Position numbers and translations under genes: made by a program. Shown here one piece after another: positions 8,375 through 16,116 of a stretch of DNA of 64,000 nt. A model generated the notes under the pieces. It saw only the letters and a list, made by a program, of their open reading frames with translations, made no database searches and was not told where the DNA came from. Location: the NCBI RefSeq assembly GCF_037126245.1, contig NZ_CP136925.1, positions 612,001 to 676,000 of the forward strand, given 5' to 3'. The stretch is from Mangrovimonas cancribranchiae (GTDB lineage Bacteria > Bacteroidota > Bacteroidia > Flavobacteriales > Flavobacteriaceae). Position 1 is the stretch's first letter. The number at the start of each line of letters is the position of its first letter.

Positions 8375-8435
8375 AAATGACGTTTAAAACACAGTGATTA
8401 ATAGCTACATTTACTTCAAAAAATAAACGTCATTT
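8375..8435. repeat. 12-bp inverted repeat flanking a candidate promoter
   Basis: AAATGACGTTTA at 8375-8386 is exactly complementary to TAAACGTCATTT at 8424-8435, 37 nt apart. Inside the loop is TACATTTA (8406-8413, one mismatch to TAnnTTTG) with TTT at 8383-8385 exactly 20 nt upstream. The arms would therefore cover the -33 region and about +10. It lies in the 218-bp non-coding gap between mazG and the DUF349 gene. Confidence 0.6.
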
Positions 8436-8537
8436 TATAACATAAGTAGGTTATTTTAGTTGGGAAAAATAACTGTTTAGTTAGTTTAGTTAGGAACCTA
8501 AATCCTATTTGCTCTCGCAAATAGGATTTGGTTATTT
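8420..8537 (+). ncRNA. Candidate small RNA between mazG and the DUF349 gene
   Basis: Speculative. A candidate promoter at 8383-8413 would give a start near 8420, and a strong hairpin at 8495-8533 would end a transcript of about 115 nt. Just before the hairpin is the repetitive string TTTAGTTAGTTTAGTTAGG (8476-8494). No start codon followed by a sensible ORF was seen. It could instead be an mRNA 3' region or a structured terminator only. Confidence 0.28.
8495..8533 (+). terminator. Strong terminator-like hairpin
   Basis: AACC + AAATCCTATTTGC (8495-8512, one bulged T) pairs with GCAAATAGGATTT + GGTT (8517-8533) around a 4-nt TCTC loop, a 17-bp stem. The plus-strand continuation is T-rich (ATTTTATAC) while the minus-strand side has no T run, so plus-strand termination is favoured. 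It lies just past the 3' end of the minus-strand DUF349 gene. Confidence 0.6.
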
Positions 8538-8541
8538 TATA

Positions 8542-10467
8542 CTAGTATAGTTTCTTAATTTTCTGAAGTTTTGTTTTCCATAAACTAAGTTCATCTTTAT
8601 GTTTTTGAATGTTTTTATGAACATCTTTAACCAGAGGGTTGTCATCATCAACATTAGTGAAAAACTGGAGGTTGTTTTCTAATTGGGTGATTTCGCCTTT
8701 AATTTCCTTAATTTTCTTAGAAATAAACACTCTTTCATTATCAAGGTGTCTAGAGTCTTGATGGTTGTTTAGAACTTCTAATTTTTTATCAAATTTAATA
8801 AGCTCTGCTTCAGATGGGTTTAAGCCAAGTGTTTTAAAAAAACCATCTAGAGTTTTGTTTAACTCTTTTTCTATGTTGCGTTTATTTCTAGGAACATTAC
8901 CTAAAGCTTTCCATTTTTCAACATAGTCTTTTATTACAGGTAAATCGGTTTCTTTATCGGCTACTTTTAAACCTTTAATTTCCTGTAGTAACTCCGATTT
9001 TTTATTGAAATTATCAAGCTCTTCTTCACTAGCTTTATTTCTTGAAGTGTGAAACTTGTCAAAATAATGATTACAAGCGGCTTTAAATTGTTTCCAGATT
9101 TTATCGCTATCTTTTCTAGGAACGTGACCTATTTTTTTCCAGTCGCTTTGTATCTTTTTCATTAAAGGCGTCGTGGTTTCAAAGTCCTCGCTATCCTTGT
9201 TGTCTTCGGCTATTTTAACGAGCTCTCGTTTCTTTTCAAGGTTTTTATATTGTTCCTTTTTAAGGTTTTTATAGAAGGCGTTTTTCTTTCTATTAAACGT
9301 TCTTACAACATCTTTAAATTTTGCCCATGTGGCTTCGTTAACTTTTATAGGTACTTTTCCTGCATTAAAAAAAGCTTCTCTTAAGGCTTCAACTTCTTTA
9401 ATACTTTTTTGCCAACCATTGTGCGATGTTGCTCCGGTATCGCTTATTGCTTTAATTTGATCTATTATGTCCTGTTTTTTCTCAAGGTTCTTTTCGTAGA
9501 TCTTATCTAATTCATTAAAGTAAATCTGTCTTTTATCATGAATTGTTTTGGTGGCATTTTTAAAACGTTGCCAAATTTCTTCGCGATATTCTTTGGCAAC
9601 TGGACCTAATTCTTCTTTCCACATTTTGTGCAAAACTTGTAACTCTCTAAAGGCATGGTTAACGTCTTCCTCTTGTGCTAAAGCTTCGGCGTGTTCTATG
9701 ATTTTTATTTTCTTCTCCAGATTATGTTTAAAGTCTAAATCGCGTAAATCTCTATTTAGATGAAGGAAGTCGTAAAAATTCTCAACATGATGATGGTACG
9801 TATTCCACGTATTATTGTATTTGTCTCTAGGAATTGCACCAGCATTTCGCCAGCGTTCTTGTAAGTCTTTAAAGTGTTTGTATGTGGTATTTATGTTTTC
9901 TTCAACATTTAACAACCCTTTTATTTCTTCTATAATTGAAAGGCGTTCTGCTAAATTTTCTTTTAAGTTTTTTTGTAAATTATTGTAGTGCGAATTACGC
10001 TTTTCTTTGTAAATGCTATACGCCTCGTTGAAGCGTTTTTGTAGTGGATTGGAATAATGGAAGTCTATTTCGTTGCCACCATTTTCTAGAAATTCTTCTT
10101 TCTTTTCTTCAACAAGAGCATTGAAATGAGATTTAAATTCTTTCCTAATTTCATACACGTGTTGCTTAATGGCTTGAATTTTTTCGTTTTTAACAAGCTT
10201 TTCTAATTCGTCAACCAATTCTTCTAACGACATTTTTTCATACGCTTTCATTTCAATAGATTCGTTAGAATCGTCGTCTTCTGCATCTTTGGCGTTGGAC
10301 TCATCTATTTCTGAAATGGCTTTATCATCATCATTCGAAGCTTTATTATTAGCTTCGGTTTCTTGTGGTGTCTCGGCAGTAGTTTCTACGTCGTTTTCTG
10401 GTGTAATAGTTGTTTTGTTGTTTTCTTCTCCGTCTGCTTGTGGCAGGTTATCTTTCTCTGTTGACAT
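8542..10467 (-). CDS. DUF349 repeat protein
   Basis: 641 residues. The first about 90 are acidic and low-complexity (Glu, Asp, Asn, Thr), likely disordered. The rest is a long helical, highly charged array of about five DUF349 repeats, each with a W-x-x-x-G-x-x-P-R-like centre: WRNAGAIPRDKYN, WKEELGPVAKEYRE, FFNAGKVPIKVNEATW, WKKIGHVPRKDSDKIW and WKALGNVPRNKRN. A coiled-coil-like tail follows. No signal peptide is present, so it should be cytosolic. DUF349 proteins are common in Bacteroidota and Actinobacteria; their function is unclear. It has its own promoter candidate and lies downstream of aroE. Confidence 0.87.
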   Translation of the reverse strand: MSTEKDNLPQADGEENNKTTITPENDVETTAETPQETEANNKASNDDDKAISEIDESNAKDAEDDDSNESIEMKAYEKMSLEELVDELEKLVKNEKIQAIKQHVYEIRKEFKSHFNALVEEKKEEFLENGGNEIDFHYSNPLQKRFNEAYSIYKEKRNSHYNNLQKNLKENLAERLSIIEEIKGLLNVEENINTTYKHFKDLQERWRNAGAIPRDKYNNTWNTYHHHVENFYDFLHLNRDLRDLDFKHNLEKKIKIIEHAEALAQEEDVNHAFRELQVLHKMWKEELGPVAKEYREEIWQRFKNATKTIHDKRQIYFNELDKIYEKNLEKKQDIIDQIKAISDTGATSHNGWQKSIKEVEALREAFFNAGKVPIKVNEATWAKFKDVVRTFNRKKNAFYKNLKKEQYKNLEKKRELVKIAEDNKDSEDFETTTPLMKKIQSDWKKIGHVPRKDSDKIWKQFKAACNHYFDKFHTSRNKASEEELDNFNKKSELLQEIKGLKVADKETDLPVIKDYVEKWKALGNVPRNKRNIEKELNKTLDGFFKTLGLNPSEAELIKFDKKLEVLNNHQDSRHLDNERVFISKKIKEIKGEITQLENNLQFFTNVDDDNPLVKDVHKNIQKHKDELSLWKTKLQKIKKLY

Positions 10468-10504
10468 CTGAAAAATGTTAAGGTTCTTAAAATCGCTTGT
10501 GCGT

Positions 10505-10534
10505 TAAAGATAGTAACAACTTTATTACAAACAA
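10505..10534 (-). promoter_or_regulatory. Candidate promoter for the DUF349 gene
   Basis: On the minus strand, TTG (10534-10532), a 19-nt spacer and TATCTTTA (10512-10505) fit the Bacteroidota promoter with one mismatch in the -7 box. It lies 37 nt before the DUF349 start codon. Confidence 0.45.
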
Positions 10535-10566
10535 AACCTTATTTTTCTAGTAAAAGAAAATACAGT

Positions 10567-11301
10567 TTATTTATTCCAAATTGTCCAGGCTTTATCTGCT
10601 TGAAGTTGCAGCATTTTTAGACCATTTATTGTAATAGCTCCTTTTTTACGTCCAAGTTTTAGAAATGTTGTTTCTTCAGGGTTATAAATTAAATCGTATA
10701 AAATATGCCCTGTTGTAATGGCATTGTATGGTATTTTAGGGCAGTCTTCTACATTTGGGAATGTGCCTAAAGGTGTGCAGTTTATAATAATTTGGTAATC
10801 GCTAACCAGTTCTTTGGTTAAAGCATTGTATGTAAAGACGCCTTTATTTGAAGGGGTTCTTGATACAAACATGTAATCTATATCAAGTTTTTTTAATGCC
10901 TGTTCTATAGCTTTGCTGGCACCACCAGTTCCTAAAATCAACGCTCTTTTATGATGTGGTTTTAAAAGCGGTTTTAAAGATTTTTTAAAACCATAATAAT
11001 CGGTGTTATAGCCTTTTAAGTTTCCTTTTGAAGTAATTTTTATAGTGTTTACAGCTCCAATTTTTTTTGCTTTTTTGTCAAGTTTATCTAAAAAAGGAAT
11101 GATAGCTTCTTTATATGGAATGGTAACATTTAAGCCTTTAAGTCCTTGAGTTTTGGTTATAATATGCGGGAATTTTTCAATGTTATCAATATCGAAATTT
11201 TCATAAGAAGCATGGATGGCTTGTTTTTCAAACTTTTTTTTAAAGTAAGCTTTAGAAAATGAGTAAGCAATATTCTTTCCTATAAGTCCAAATTTATCCA
11301 T
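10567..11301 (-). CDS. aroE: Shikimate dehydrogenase
   Basis: 244 residues from the chosen start. FGLIGKNIAYSFSKAYF is the shikimate-binding N-terminus (Ser pair), NVTIPYK holds the catalytic Lys, NTDYYGF the catalytic Asp region, and GTGGASKA the NADP-binding loop. It reduces 3-dehydroshikimate to shikimate in aromatic amino-acid synthesis. An in-frame ATG at 11325 would add MDKKLEKS, which family members lack; ATG 11301 matches the family and overlaps the upstream DUF368 gene by 8 bp (ATGGATAA). The call of start is an inference. It is the last gene of the DUF368-DUF368-aroE run. Confidence 0.92.
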   Translation of the reverse strand: MDKFGLIGKNIAYSFSKAYFKKKFEKQAIHASYENFDIDNIEKFPHIITKTQGLKGLNVTIPYKEAIIPFLDKLDKKAKKIGAVNTIKITSKGNLKGYNTDYYGFKKSLKPLLKPHHKRALILGTGGASKAIEQALKKLDIDYMFVSRTPSNKGVFTYNALTKELVSDYQIIINCTPLGTFPNVEDCPKIPYNAITTGHILYDLIYNPEETTFLKLGRKKGAITINGLKMLQLQADKAWTIWNK

Positions 11302-12310
11302 TGATTTTTCTAGTTTTTTGTCCATAAATTTCTAAAGCCAAGACAATAAGAATTCCAAAAAAAGCAAAACCAATAGCGGTAAAGGTTTCCGTAGAGAGTT
11401 CGGGGATATAACGTTGGTAGTTTTCGATAATTTTTTTGCCTGCAGAATCTAAAATGAAACTATCATTATTCATTTTATAAATTGTTTTTTTCCAAGGCCA
11501 AACCACGCCTAAAGAACCTACGATAAACCCAATTATAGATGCTGTCGTAATATTTTTGTAATGTTTTAAAATGTAATTTAAAATATGGGAAAAAGTTACT
11601 AACCCAATTACAGAGCCAGCAGTAAAAACACCTAAAACCTTGAGCATTTTAACACGTTCGGGATCTTTTAAGAATGCCCAATTACCTTGAATTAAATCGG
11701 AAATACTATCGTAAAGCGCATTTACAGAATCTACTAATAGCAACACATAATTTCCTAAAAGGATAAGAATAAATGAGCCGGAAAACCCAGGGAGTGTCAT
11801 TCCGGAAACACTAATTATGCCACAAAATAACACAAACCAAAGGTTGTCGTTTTCTTTTGCAGGATCTAAAAAACTGATACTTATGCCTAAAATGGTTCCT
11901 ATTATAAGTGCGGAATATGTTTTAACATTCCATGCTTTAAAATCTTTACTAATGTAATATATAGAGCCGATAATCATACCAAAAAACACACTCCAGACGT
12001 AGAGTTGATAGTGTTCTATAAGATAATCTAGTATTTTTGAAACACTAAAATAACTTATCATCATACCTGTAAATAACAAGGCTAAAAAACGACCATTGAT
12101 ATATTGAAAACAAACCTTAAATCTTCCATTGATTAAAAGTTTAAAAGCTTTTCCGTTTATTTTTTGAAGCGAGTAAATAAACTCTTCATAAAAACCAGCA
12201 ACAAAAGCCACAACACCACCAGAAACACCAGGCACTTTATTAGCGGCTCCCATACCTAACCCTTTAAAGATTAGGAATATTTTATCTCGAAATGTTCGTG
12301 TACTTTGCAT
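11294..12310 (-). CDS. DUF368 membrane protein, candidate undecaprenyl-phosphate translocase (copy 2)
   Basis: 338 residues with about eight or more hydrophobic segments. The N-terminal motif NKVPGVSGGVVAFVAGFYEE and the mid-protein motif TLPGFSGSFILILLGNYVLL are the paired P-G-x-S-G segments of DUF368, likely an internal repeat forming re-entrant loops. DUF368 (PopT) proteins have been shown in other bacteria to recycle the lipid carrier C55-P to the cytoplasmic face for peptidoglycan and glycan synthesis. It starts 5 bp after a paralogue and overlaps aroE by 8 bp. Function here is inferred from the family. Confidence 0.86.
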   Translation of the reverse strand: MQSTRTFRDKIFLIFKGLGMGAANKVPGVSGGVVAFVAGFYEEFIYSLQKINGKAFKLLINGRFKVCFQYINGRFLALLFTGMMISYFSVSKILDYLIEHYQLYVWSVFFGMIIGSIYYISKDFKAWNVKTYSALIIGTILGISISFLDPAKENDNLWFVLFCGIISVSGMTLPGFSGSFILILLGNYVLLLVDSVNALYDSISDLIQGNWAFLKDPERVKMLKVLGVFTAGSVIGLVTFSHILNYILKHYKNITTASIIGFIVGSLGVVWPWKKTIYKMNNDSFILDSAGKKIIENYQRYIPELSTETFTAIGFAFFGILIVLALEIYGQKTRKING

Positions 12311-12315
12311 GCAAG

Positions 12316-13323
12316 TTATTTTTTAGAGCCTATTTTTTCAAGAGCTAAGATAGTAACAAAACCCAGAATCATTAATACAATAGCTGTAGTTGTATGCGCA
12401 TCAATATTACCATTCATATTTGAAAATGTGGTTGGTAAAACACTCCTTTCGGTAGCTACTTTATAGGTTTCAAAATTATGTATTTGCTGCTGAAATAAGC
12501 TTAAGGTATTTAAAGGGGTTAAATCACTTAAGGGGATTATCGTGCCTGTCGCTTTTTCCATAACAGTTTCTGTAATTTTCCAAGGCCATATTTTGTTTAA
12601 CGATCCTAAAATAAAGCCGGTTAGAAGCGCCATTGTTAAGTTGTAATAATGTTTAAACAGCCATTTTAAAATTTTGCTGAAACTTAGCAGACCAACCACA
12701 GCGCCTAAAATAAAAAGCGCCAATCGTTTAAAATCCCAATCATGCACAGCGTCGCTAAGTGTTTTATAAGCACCTAAAACAACCAGTATAAAAGAGCCTG
12801 ATATGCCAGGTAAAATCATAGCACAAATAGCTATAGCGCCTGCAAAGAATAGGAAAAAACTACTGTTGTTACTTGCTAAAGACGGTAGCGTAGAAATGTA
12901 ATAAGCAAATGCTGTTCCTGCTAATAATGCAATGACTGTTGAAAGACTCCAAGAACTAACTTGTTTGCCTACGTAGTAAATACTTGCGATTATAAGCCCA
13001 AAAAAGAACGACCAAATAAAAATGGGATGGTTCTCGATCAAATATTTGGCTATTTTCATGAAAGAGACAAAGCTTATAACAATGCCTGTTAACAAGGCTA
13101 GTAAAAAGTTGCCATTTAGTTCTTTCCAAAATGTATTAAATCCTTCATTTCTTAAGGTGATAATGAGTTTAGGTTTAATATTGCTAATGGTGGTAATTAA
13201 TTCTTGATAAATTCCTGCTATAAGGGCAATGGTGCCACCAGAAACACCAGGAACAGCATCGGCAGCTCCCATAGCGATACCTTTTAAGGATATAAAAAGA
13301 TAATCAGAAAAACGTCTTCCCAT
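12316..13323 (-). CDS. DUF368 membrane protein, candidate undecaprenyl-phosphate translocase (copy 1)
   Basis: 335 residues, same architecture as the next gene: GIAMGAADAVPGVSGGTIAL near the N-terminus and LPGISGSFILVVLGAYKTL in the middle, between multiple hydrophobic helices. It keeps the family's usual Ala-Asp before VPGVSGG, whereas the downstream copy has Ala-Asn-Lys, so the copies have diverged and may differ in substrate or conditions of use. By family knowledge it flips C55-P across the inner membrane. It is the first gene of the DUF368-DUF368-aroE unit and has its own -7 candidate. Confidence 0.87.
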   Translation of the reverse strand: MGRRFSDYLFISLKGIAMGAADAVPGVSGGTIALIAGIYQELITTISNIKPKLIITLRNEGFNTFWKELNGNFLLALLTGIVISFVSFMKIAKYLIENHPIFIWSFFFGLIIASIYYVGKQVSSWSLSTVIALLAGTAFAYYISTLPSLASNNSSFFLFFAGAIAICAMILPGISGSFILVVLGAYKTLSDAVHDWDFKRLALFILGAVVGLLSFSKILKWLFKHYYNLTMALLTGFILGSLNKIWPWKITETVMEKATGTIIPLSDLTPLNTLSLFQQQIHNFETYKVATERSVLPTTFSNMNGNIDAHTTTAIVLMILGFVTILALEKIGSKK

Positions 13324-13344
13324 GGTTAGGTTTTAATCTAACGT

Positions 13345-13352
13345 CAAAGGTA
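13345..13352 (-). promoter_or_regulatory. Candidate promoter -7 element for the DUF368 pair (TACCTTTG)
   Basis: Minus-strand TACCTTTG matches TAnnTTTG, 21 nt before the ATG of DUF368 copy 1, inside the 54-bp gap after the TPR gene. No -33 TTG at 19-20 nt. Confidence 0.45.
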
Positions 13353-13377
13353 GCTATTTTTAAGTAGACGTTGTAAG

Positions 13378-14766
13378 TTAAGACGTGGCTTTTAATAAGT
13401 TTTTAACTTGTGGGTTAGAAATAACTTTAGGAAAAAGTTCTTCTAGAATAAAAGCATATTCGTGGTTATGTGCTAGAGCATTTTTTAAATGATATTGGCC
13501 TTTATCATTTTCATGTGCGGTATAGTATAAACCAGATAATCTATATTCAATTTCAGCATTTTCAGGATAAAATTCTGAGGCTTGTAAAAGACTTTGAATA
13601 GCTGTGTTAGATTCTCCTAAACGTAAAAGTATATCGGCTCTTAACAGCCAAGTATCTAATTCGTAATTGCCAAGTTCTAAGGCTTTTTTATAGCCTCGTT
13701 CTGCTTCTTCTAAAAAGTTAAGTCTATGATTAATTTTAGCATACTGTTTCCAGTATACTACATTATCACCATCAATATTAATAGCTTTATTTATGTAATA
13801 AAGCGCCTTTTGGAAATTCTGTTGTTTGGTGTAAAATTTTGTGATAGCTATCCAGCCTTTATCTAATAAAGGGTCTTCATGAATAGTTTTTTTATAATAT
13901 TGAACAGCCAAGTCTTTTTCGCCTAATTTTTCATGACAAAATCCAATTCTTAAAAGCGCAAATGATGTTGGATCATCCAGATTTAAACTTAAAACATAGC
14001 ATTCTAAGGCTTCTTTGTAGTTTTTAAGTTTCTCTAAAACTTTGCCTTTTTCTAAATAAGCACCCACAAAACGATCATCAGAAATTATGGCGAAATCAAA
14101 AGCGGTTAGTGCTTTTTTATAATCTTTTATCGAGAAATATTGCTTTCCTAATTGATGCCAAGCAACTTCACAATAAGGGTTACTATCTAAATATGTTGTA
14201 AGATATTCGATGGCTTCTTTGTGTTGATCAAGAAAATCAAAACAATACATAATGTTATACAAGGCCGAATAATCATGAATGTCTGTTTCTAGGCATTTCA
14301 TAAAAAAGTATTTGGCCTCTTCAAACTCGTCTAGAAAAAGATGTTCCATGCCAATTAAAGAATAAATATCGGCTACATCATCGGTTAATTCTAAGGCCTT
14401 TTTTAGAGCTTTTATAGCTTTAGAATGATTATCTAGTTTAGACAGTATACTCGCTTTTTGAATATATATTTCTTCGTTTAAAGGTTCTAGTTCATGAAGT
14501 TCATTTAGAAGTTCATCGGCCAGATTTAATTTGTTTTCAAAAATATAAACTTCAACTCTAAATAATTTTAGATTGGTTGATGTTGGGTGTTGTTCTAGTC
14601 CTAATTTAATGGCTTTTTTAGCTAAAGCTACTTTTCCTTGTGATAAGTAGTAGTGGACTATATTTTCGAATTCTCCAGAGTCAAAAAACAACACGTGGTT
14701 TGTTTTTAACATTGATTCGAATTTGGTAAGTGGTAAATTGTTGTCTTCGTTAGGATTTAACTCCAT
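13378..14766 (-). CDS. Tetratricopeptide repeat protein
   Basis: 462 residues from ATG 14766; an in-frame GTG two codons earlier is possible but less likely. The protein is a continuous array of about 11-12 TPR helices (for example YYLSQGKVALAKKAIKLGLE, AWHQLGKQYFSIKDYKKAL, YWKQYAKINHRLNFLEEAE). No signal peptide, so it is likely a cytosolic or peripheral scaffold for protein-protein contacts. Long TPR proteins of this type sit near cell-envelope genes in many Flavobacteria. The partner is unknown. The 137-bp upstream gap contains a perfect 12-bp palindrome CAACAATTGTTG (14856-14867). Confidence 0.85.
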   Translation of the reverse strand: MELNPNEDNNLPLTKFESMLKTNHVLFFDSGEFENIVHYYLSQGKVALAKKAIKLGLEQHPTSTNLKLFRVEVYIFENKLNLADELLNELHELEPLNEEIYIQKASILSKLDNHSKAIKALKKALELTDDVADIYSLIGMEHLFLDEFEEAKYFFMKCLETDIHDYSALYNIMYCFDFLDQHKEAIEYLTTYLDSNPYCEVAWHQLGKQYFSIKDYKKALTAFDFAIISDDRFVGAYLEKGKVLEKLKNYKEALECYVLSLNLDDPTSFALLRIGFCHEKLGEKDLAVQYYKKTIHEDPLLDKGWIAITKFYTKQQNFQKALYYINKAINIDGDNVVYWKQYAKINHRLNFLEEAERGYKKALELGNYELDTWLLRADILLRLGESNTAIQSLLQASEFYPENAEIEYRLSGLYYTAHENDKGQYHLKNALAHNHEYAFILEELFPKVISNPQVKNLLKATS

Positions 14767-14903
14767 AAGCACACGTTATATATTTACATGAATAAATGTA
14801 GGGTACTATTTGCCTTGTTTTATTTAAATGAGGGAAATGTTTTCAACAGATTAATCAACAATTGTTGTTTTACGTTAAAAAACACATGGCATTTAGGCTA
14901 ATA

Positions 14904-16085
14904 TTAAGGGTTTAGTTCATTTAAAGCATTTGTGATTATTTGGCAGCCTTGTACGATTTCCTCTTTAGTTATGGTGAGTGGCGGTGTTATGCGTATCGCT
15001 TTGGGTTCAAATTGCAACCAAAACAAAATAAGTCCTTGCTCTTTGCATCGTAATATAACCCGATTAGTTATTTCGCTAGAGGGTGTTATGGCAGCAAGCA
15101 TTAGGCCTTTTCCACGAATTTCTTTTATTAAAGGGTGTTTTAAATGTTCTCGGAAGATAGTTTCTTTTATGAGTGTTTGAGATATTAAATTGCTTTTTGT
15201 AACTTCTTTAAGTGTGGCTAAAGCAGCGGCGGCAATAACAGGATGCCCACCAAATGTTGTAATATGACCAAGTTCTGGGTTGCTAGTTAAATAATCCATA
15301 TGCTCACTCGAAGCGGTAAATGCACCAATAGGCATACCGCCGCCAAGACCTTTACCCATAACTAAAATATCGGGTATACATTGGTAGTGTTCAAAACCAA
15401 AAAGTTTTCCAGTTCTTCCAATGCCTGGTTGTATTTCATCTAAAATTAATAAAGCGCCAACCTTGTTGCATTGTTCTTTTACTTTTTTTAAAAAGTTATC
15501 TTTAGGAACAATAAACCCTGCGCCACCTTGAATAGTTTCAAGGATAACACAAGCAGTTTTCTTATTAATTTTTAAAATATCGTCTTCACAATTAAAGTTG
15601 ATAAACTTCGTGCCCGGAATAAGTGGCCTAAAAGCTTGTTTGCGTTCTTCAATTCCCATAACGCTCATAGCTCCCATAGTGTTACCATGATAAGCATTTT
15701 TTGCGGCAATAACTTCGTATCTTCCTGTAACACGTTTAGCCAATTTTATAGCACCTTCAACAGCTTCGGTTCCCGAATTTGTTAAATAGGTTTTGTTAAG
15801 AGAGTTGGGGAGGTGTTTGGCTAAAAATTTTGATAAAGCAACCGCTGGTTCTTGGGCATATTCGCCATAAACCATAACATGTAAATAGTTGTCAATTTGC
15901 TTTTTAATTGCCGTTACAACTTTTGGGTGAACGTGCCCAAGCGTACAAGCAGAAACTCCTGCGACAAAATCTAGATAAGCTTTGTTATTGGTGTCGTAAA
16001 TATAAGATCCTTTGGCATGGGAAATTTCCATGGCTAAGGGATGCGTAGAAGTTTGCGCTTGGTATTTTAAAAAATCTGAAATCAA
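14904..16085 (-). CDS. Class III aminotransferase (PLP-dependent, acetylornithine/4-aminobutyrate type)
   Basis: 393 residues. Class III features are clear: HAKGSYIYDTNNKAYLDFVAGVSA at the N-terminus, NSGTEAVEGAIKLAK for phosphate binding, ILDEIQPGIGRTG with the PLP-ring Asp, and VMGKGLGGGMPIGAF with the Schiff-base Lys. It uses an omega-amino donor or acceptor; the substrate cannot be fixed. The start is a TTG: the in-frame codons upstream are ATA then a TAA stop, and no ATG occurs before residue 19, while homologues begin with D-F-x-K-Y-Q-A-Q as here. It follows the OstA-like gene by 31 bp. Confidence 0.88.
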   Translation of the reverse strand: MISDFLKYQAQTSTHPLAMEISHAKGSYIYDTNNKAYLDFVAGVSACTLGHVHPKVVTAIKKQIDNYLHVMVYGEYAQEPAVALSKFLAKHLPNSLNKTYLTNSGTEAVEGAIKLAKRVTGRYEVIAAKNAYHGNTMGAMSVMGIEERKQAFRPLIPGTKFINFNCEDDILKINKKTACVILETIQGGAGFIVPKDNFLKKVKEQCNKVGALLILDEIQPGIGRTGKLFGFEHYQCIPDILVMGKGLGGGMPIGAFTASSEHMDYLTSNPELGHITTFGGHPVIAAAALATLKEVTKSNLISQTLIKETIFREHLKHPLIKEIRGKGLMLAAITPSSEITNRVILRCKEQGLILFWLQFEPKAIRITPPLTITKEEIVQGCQIITNALNELNP

Positions 16086-16116
16086 TATTTATAGCTACTT
16101 TATTTAAAAAACTTAG

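Noticed and set aside
11302-11325. Eight-codon extension of aroE (MDKKLEKS)
   Set aside because: AroE homologues start at M-x-K-F-G-L-I-G; the later ATG gives a tight 8-bp overlap with the DUF368 gene.
14856-14867. Perfect palindrome CAACAATTGTTG upstream of the TPR gene
   Set aside because: Short, single and AT-biased; no second copy nearby and not placed against a promoter match, so chance is likely.
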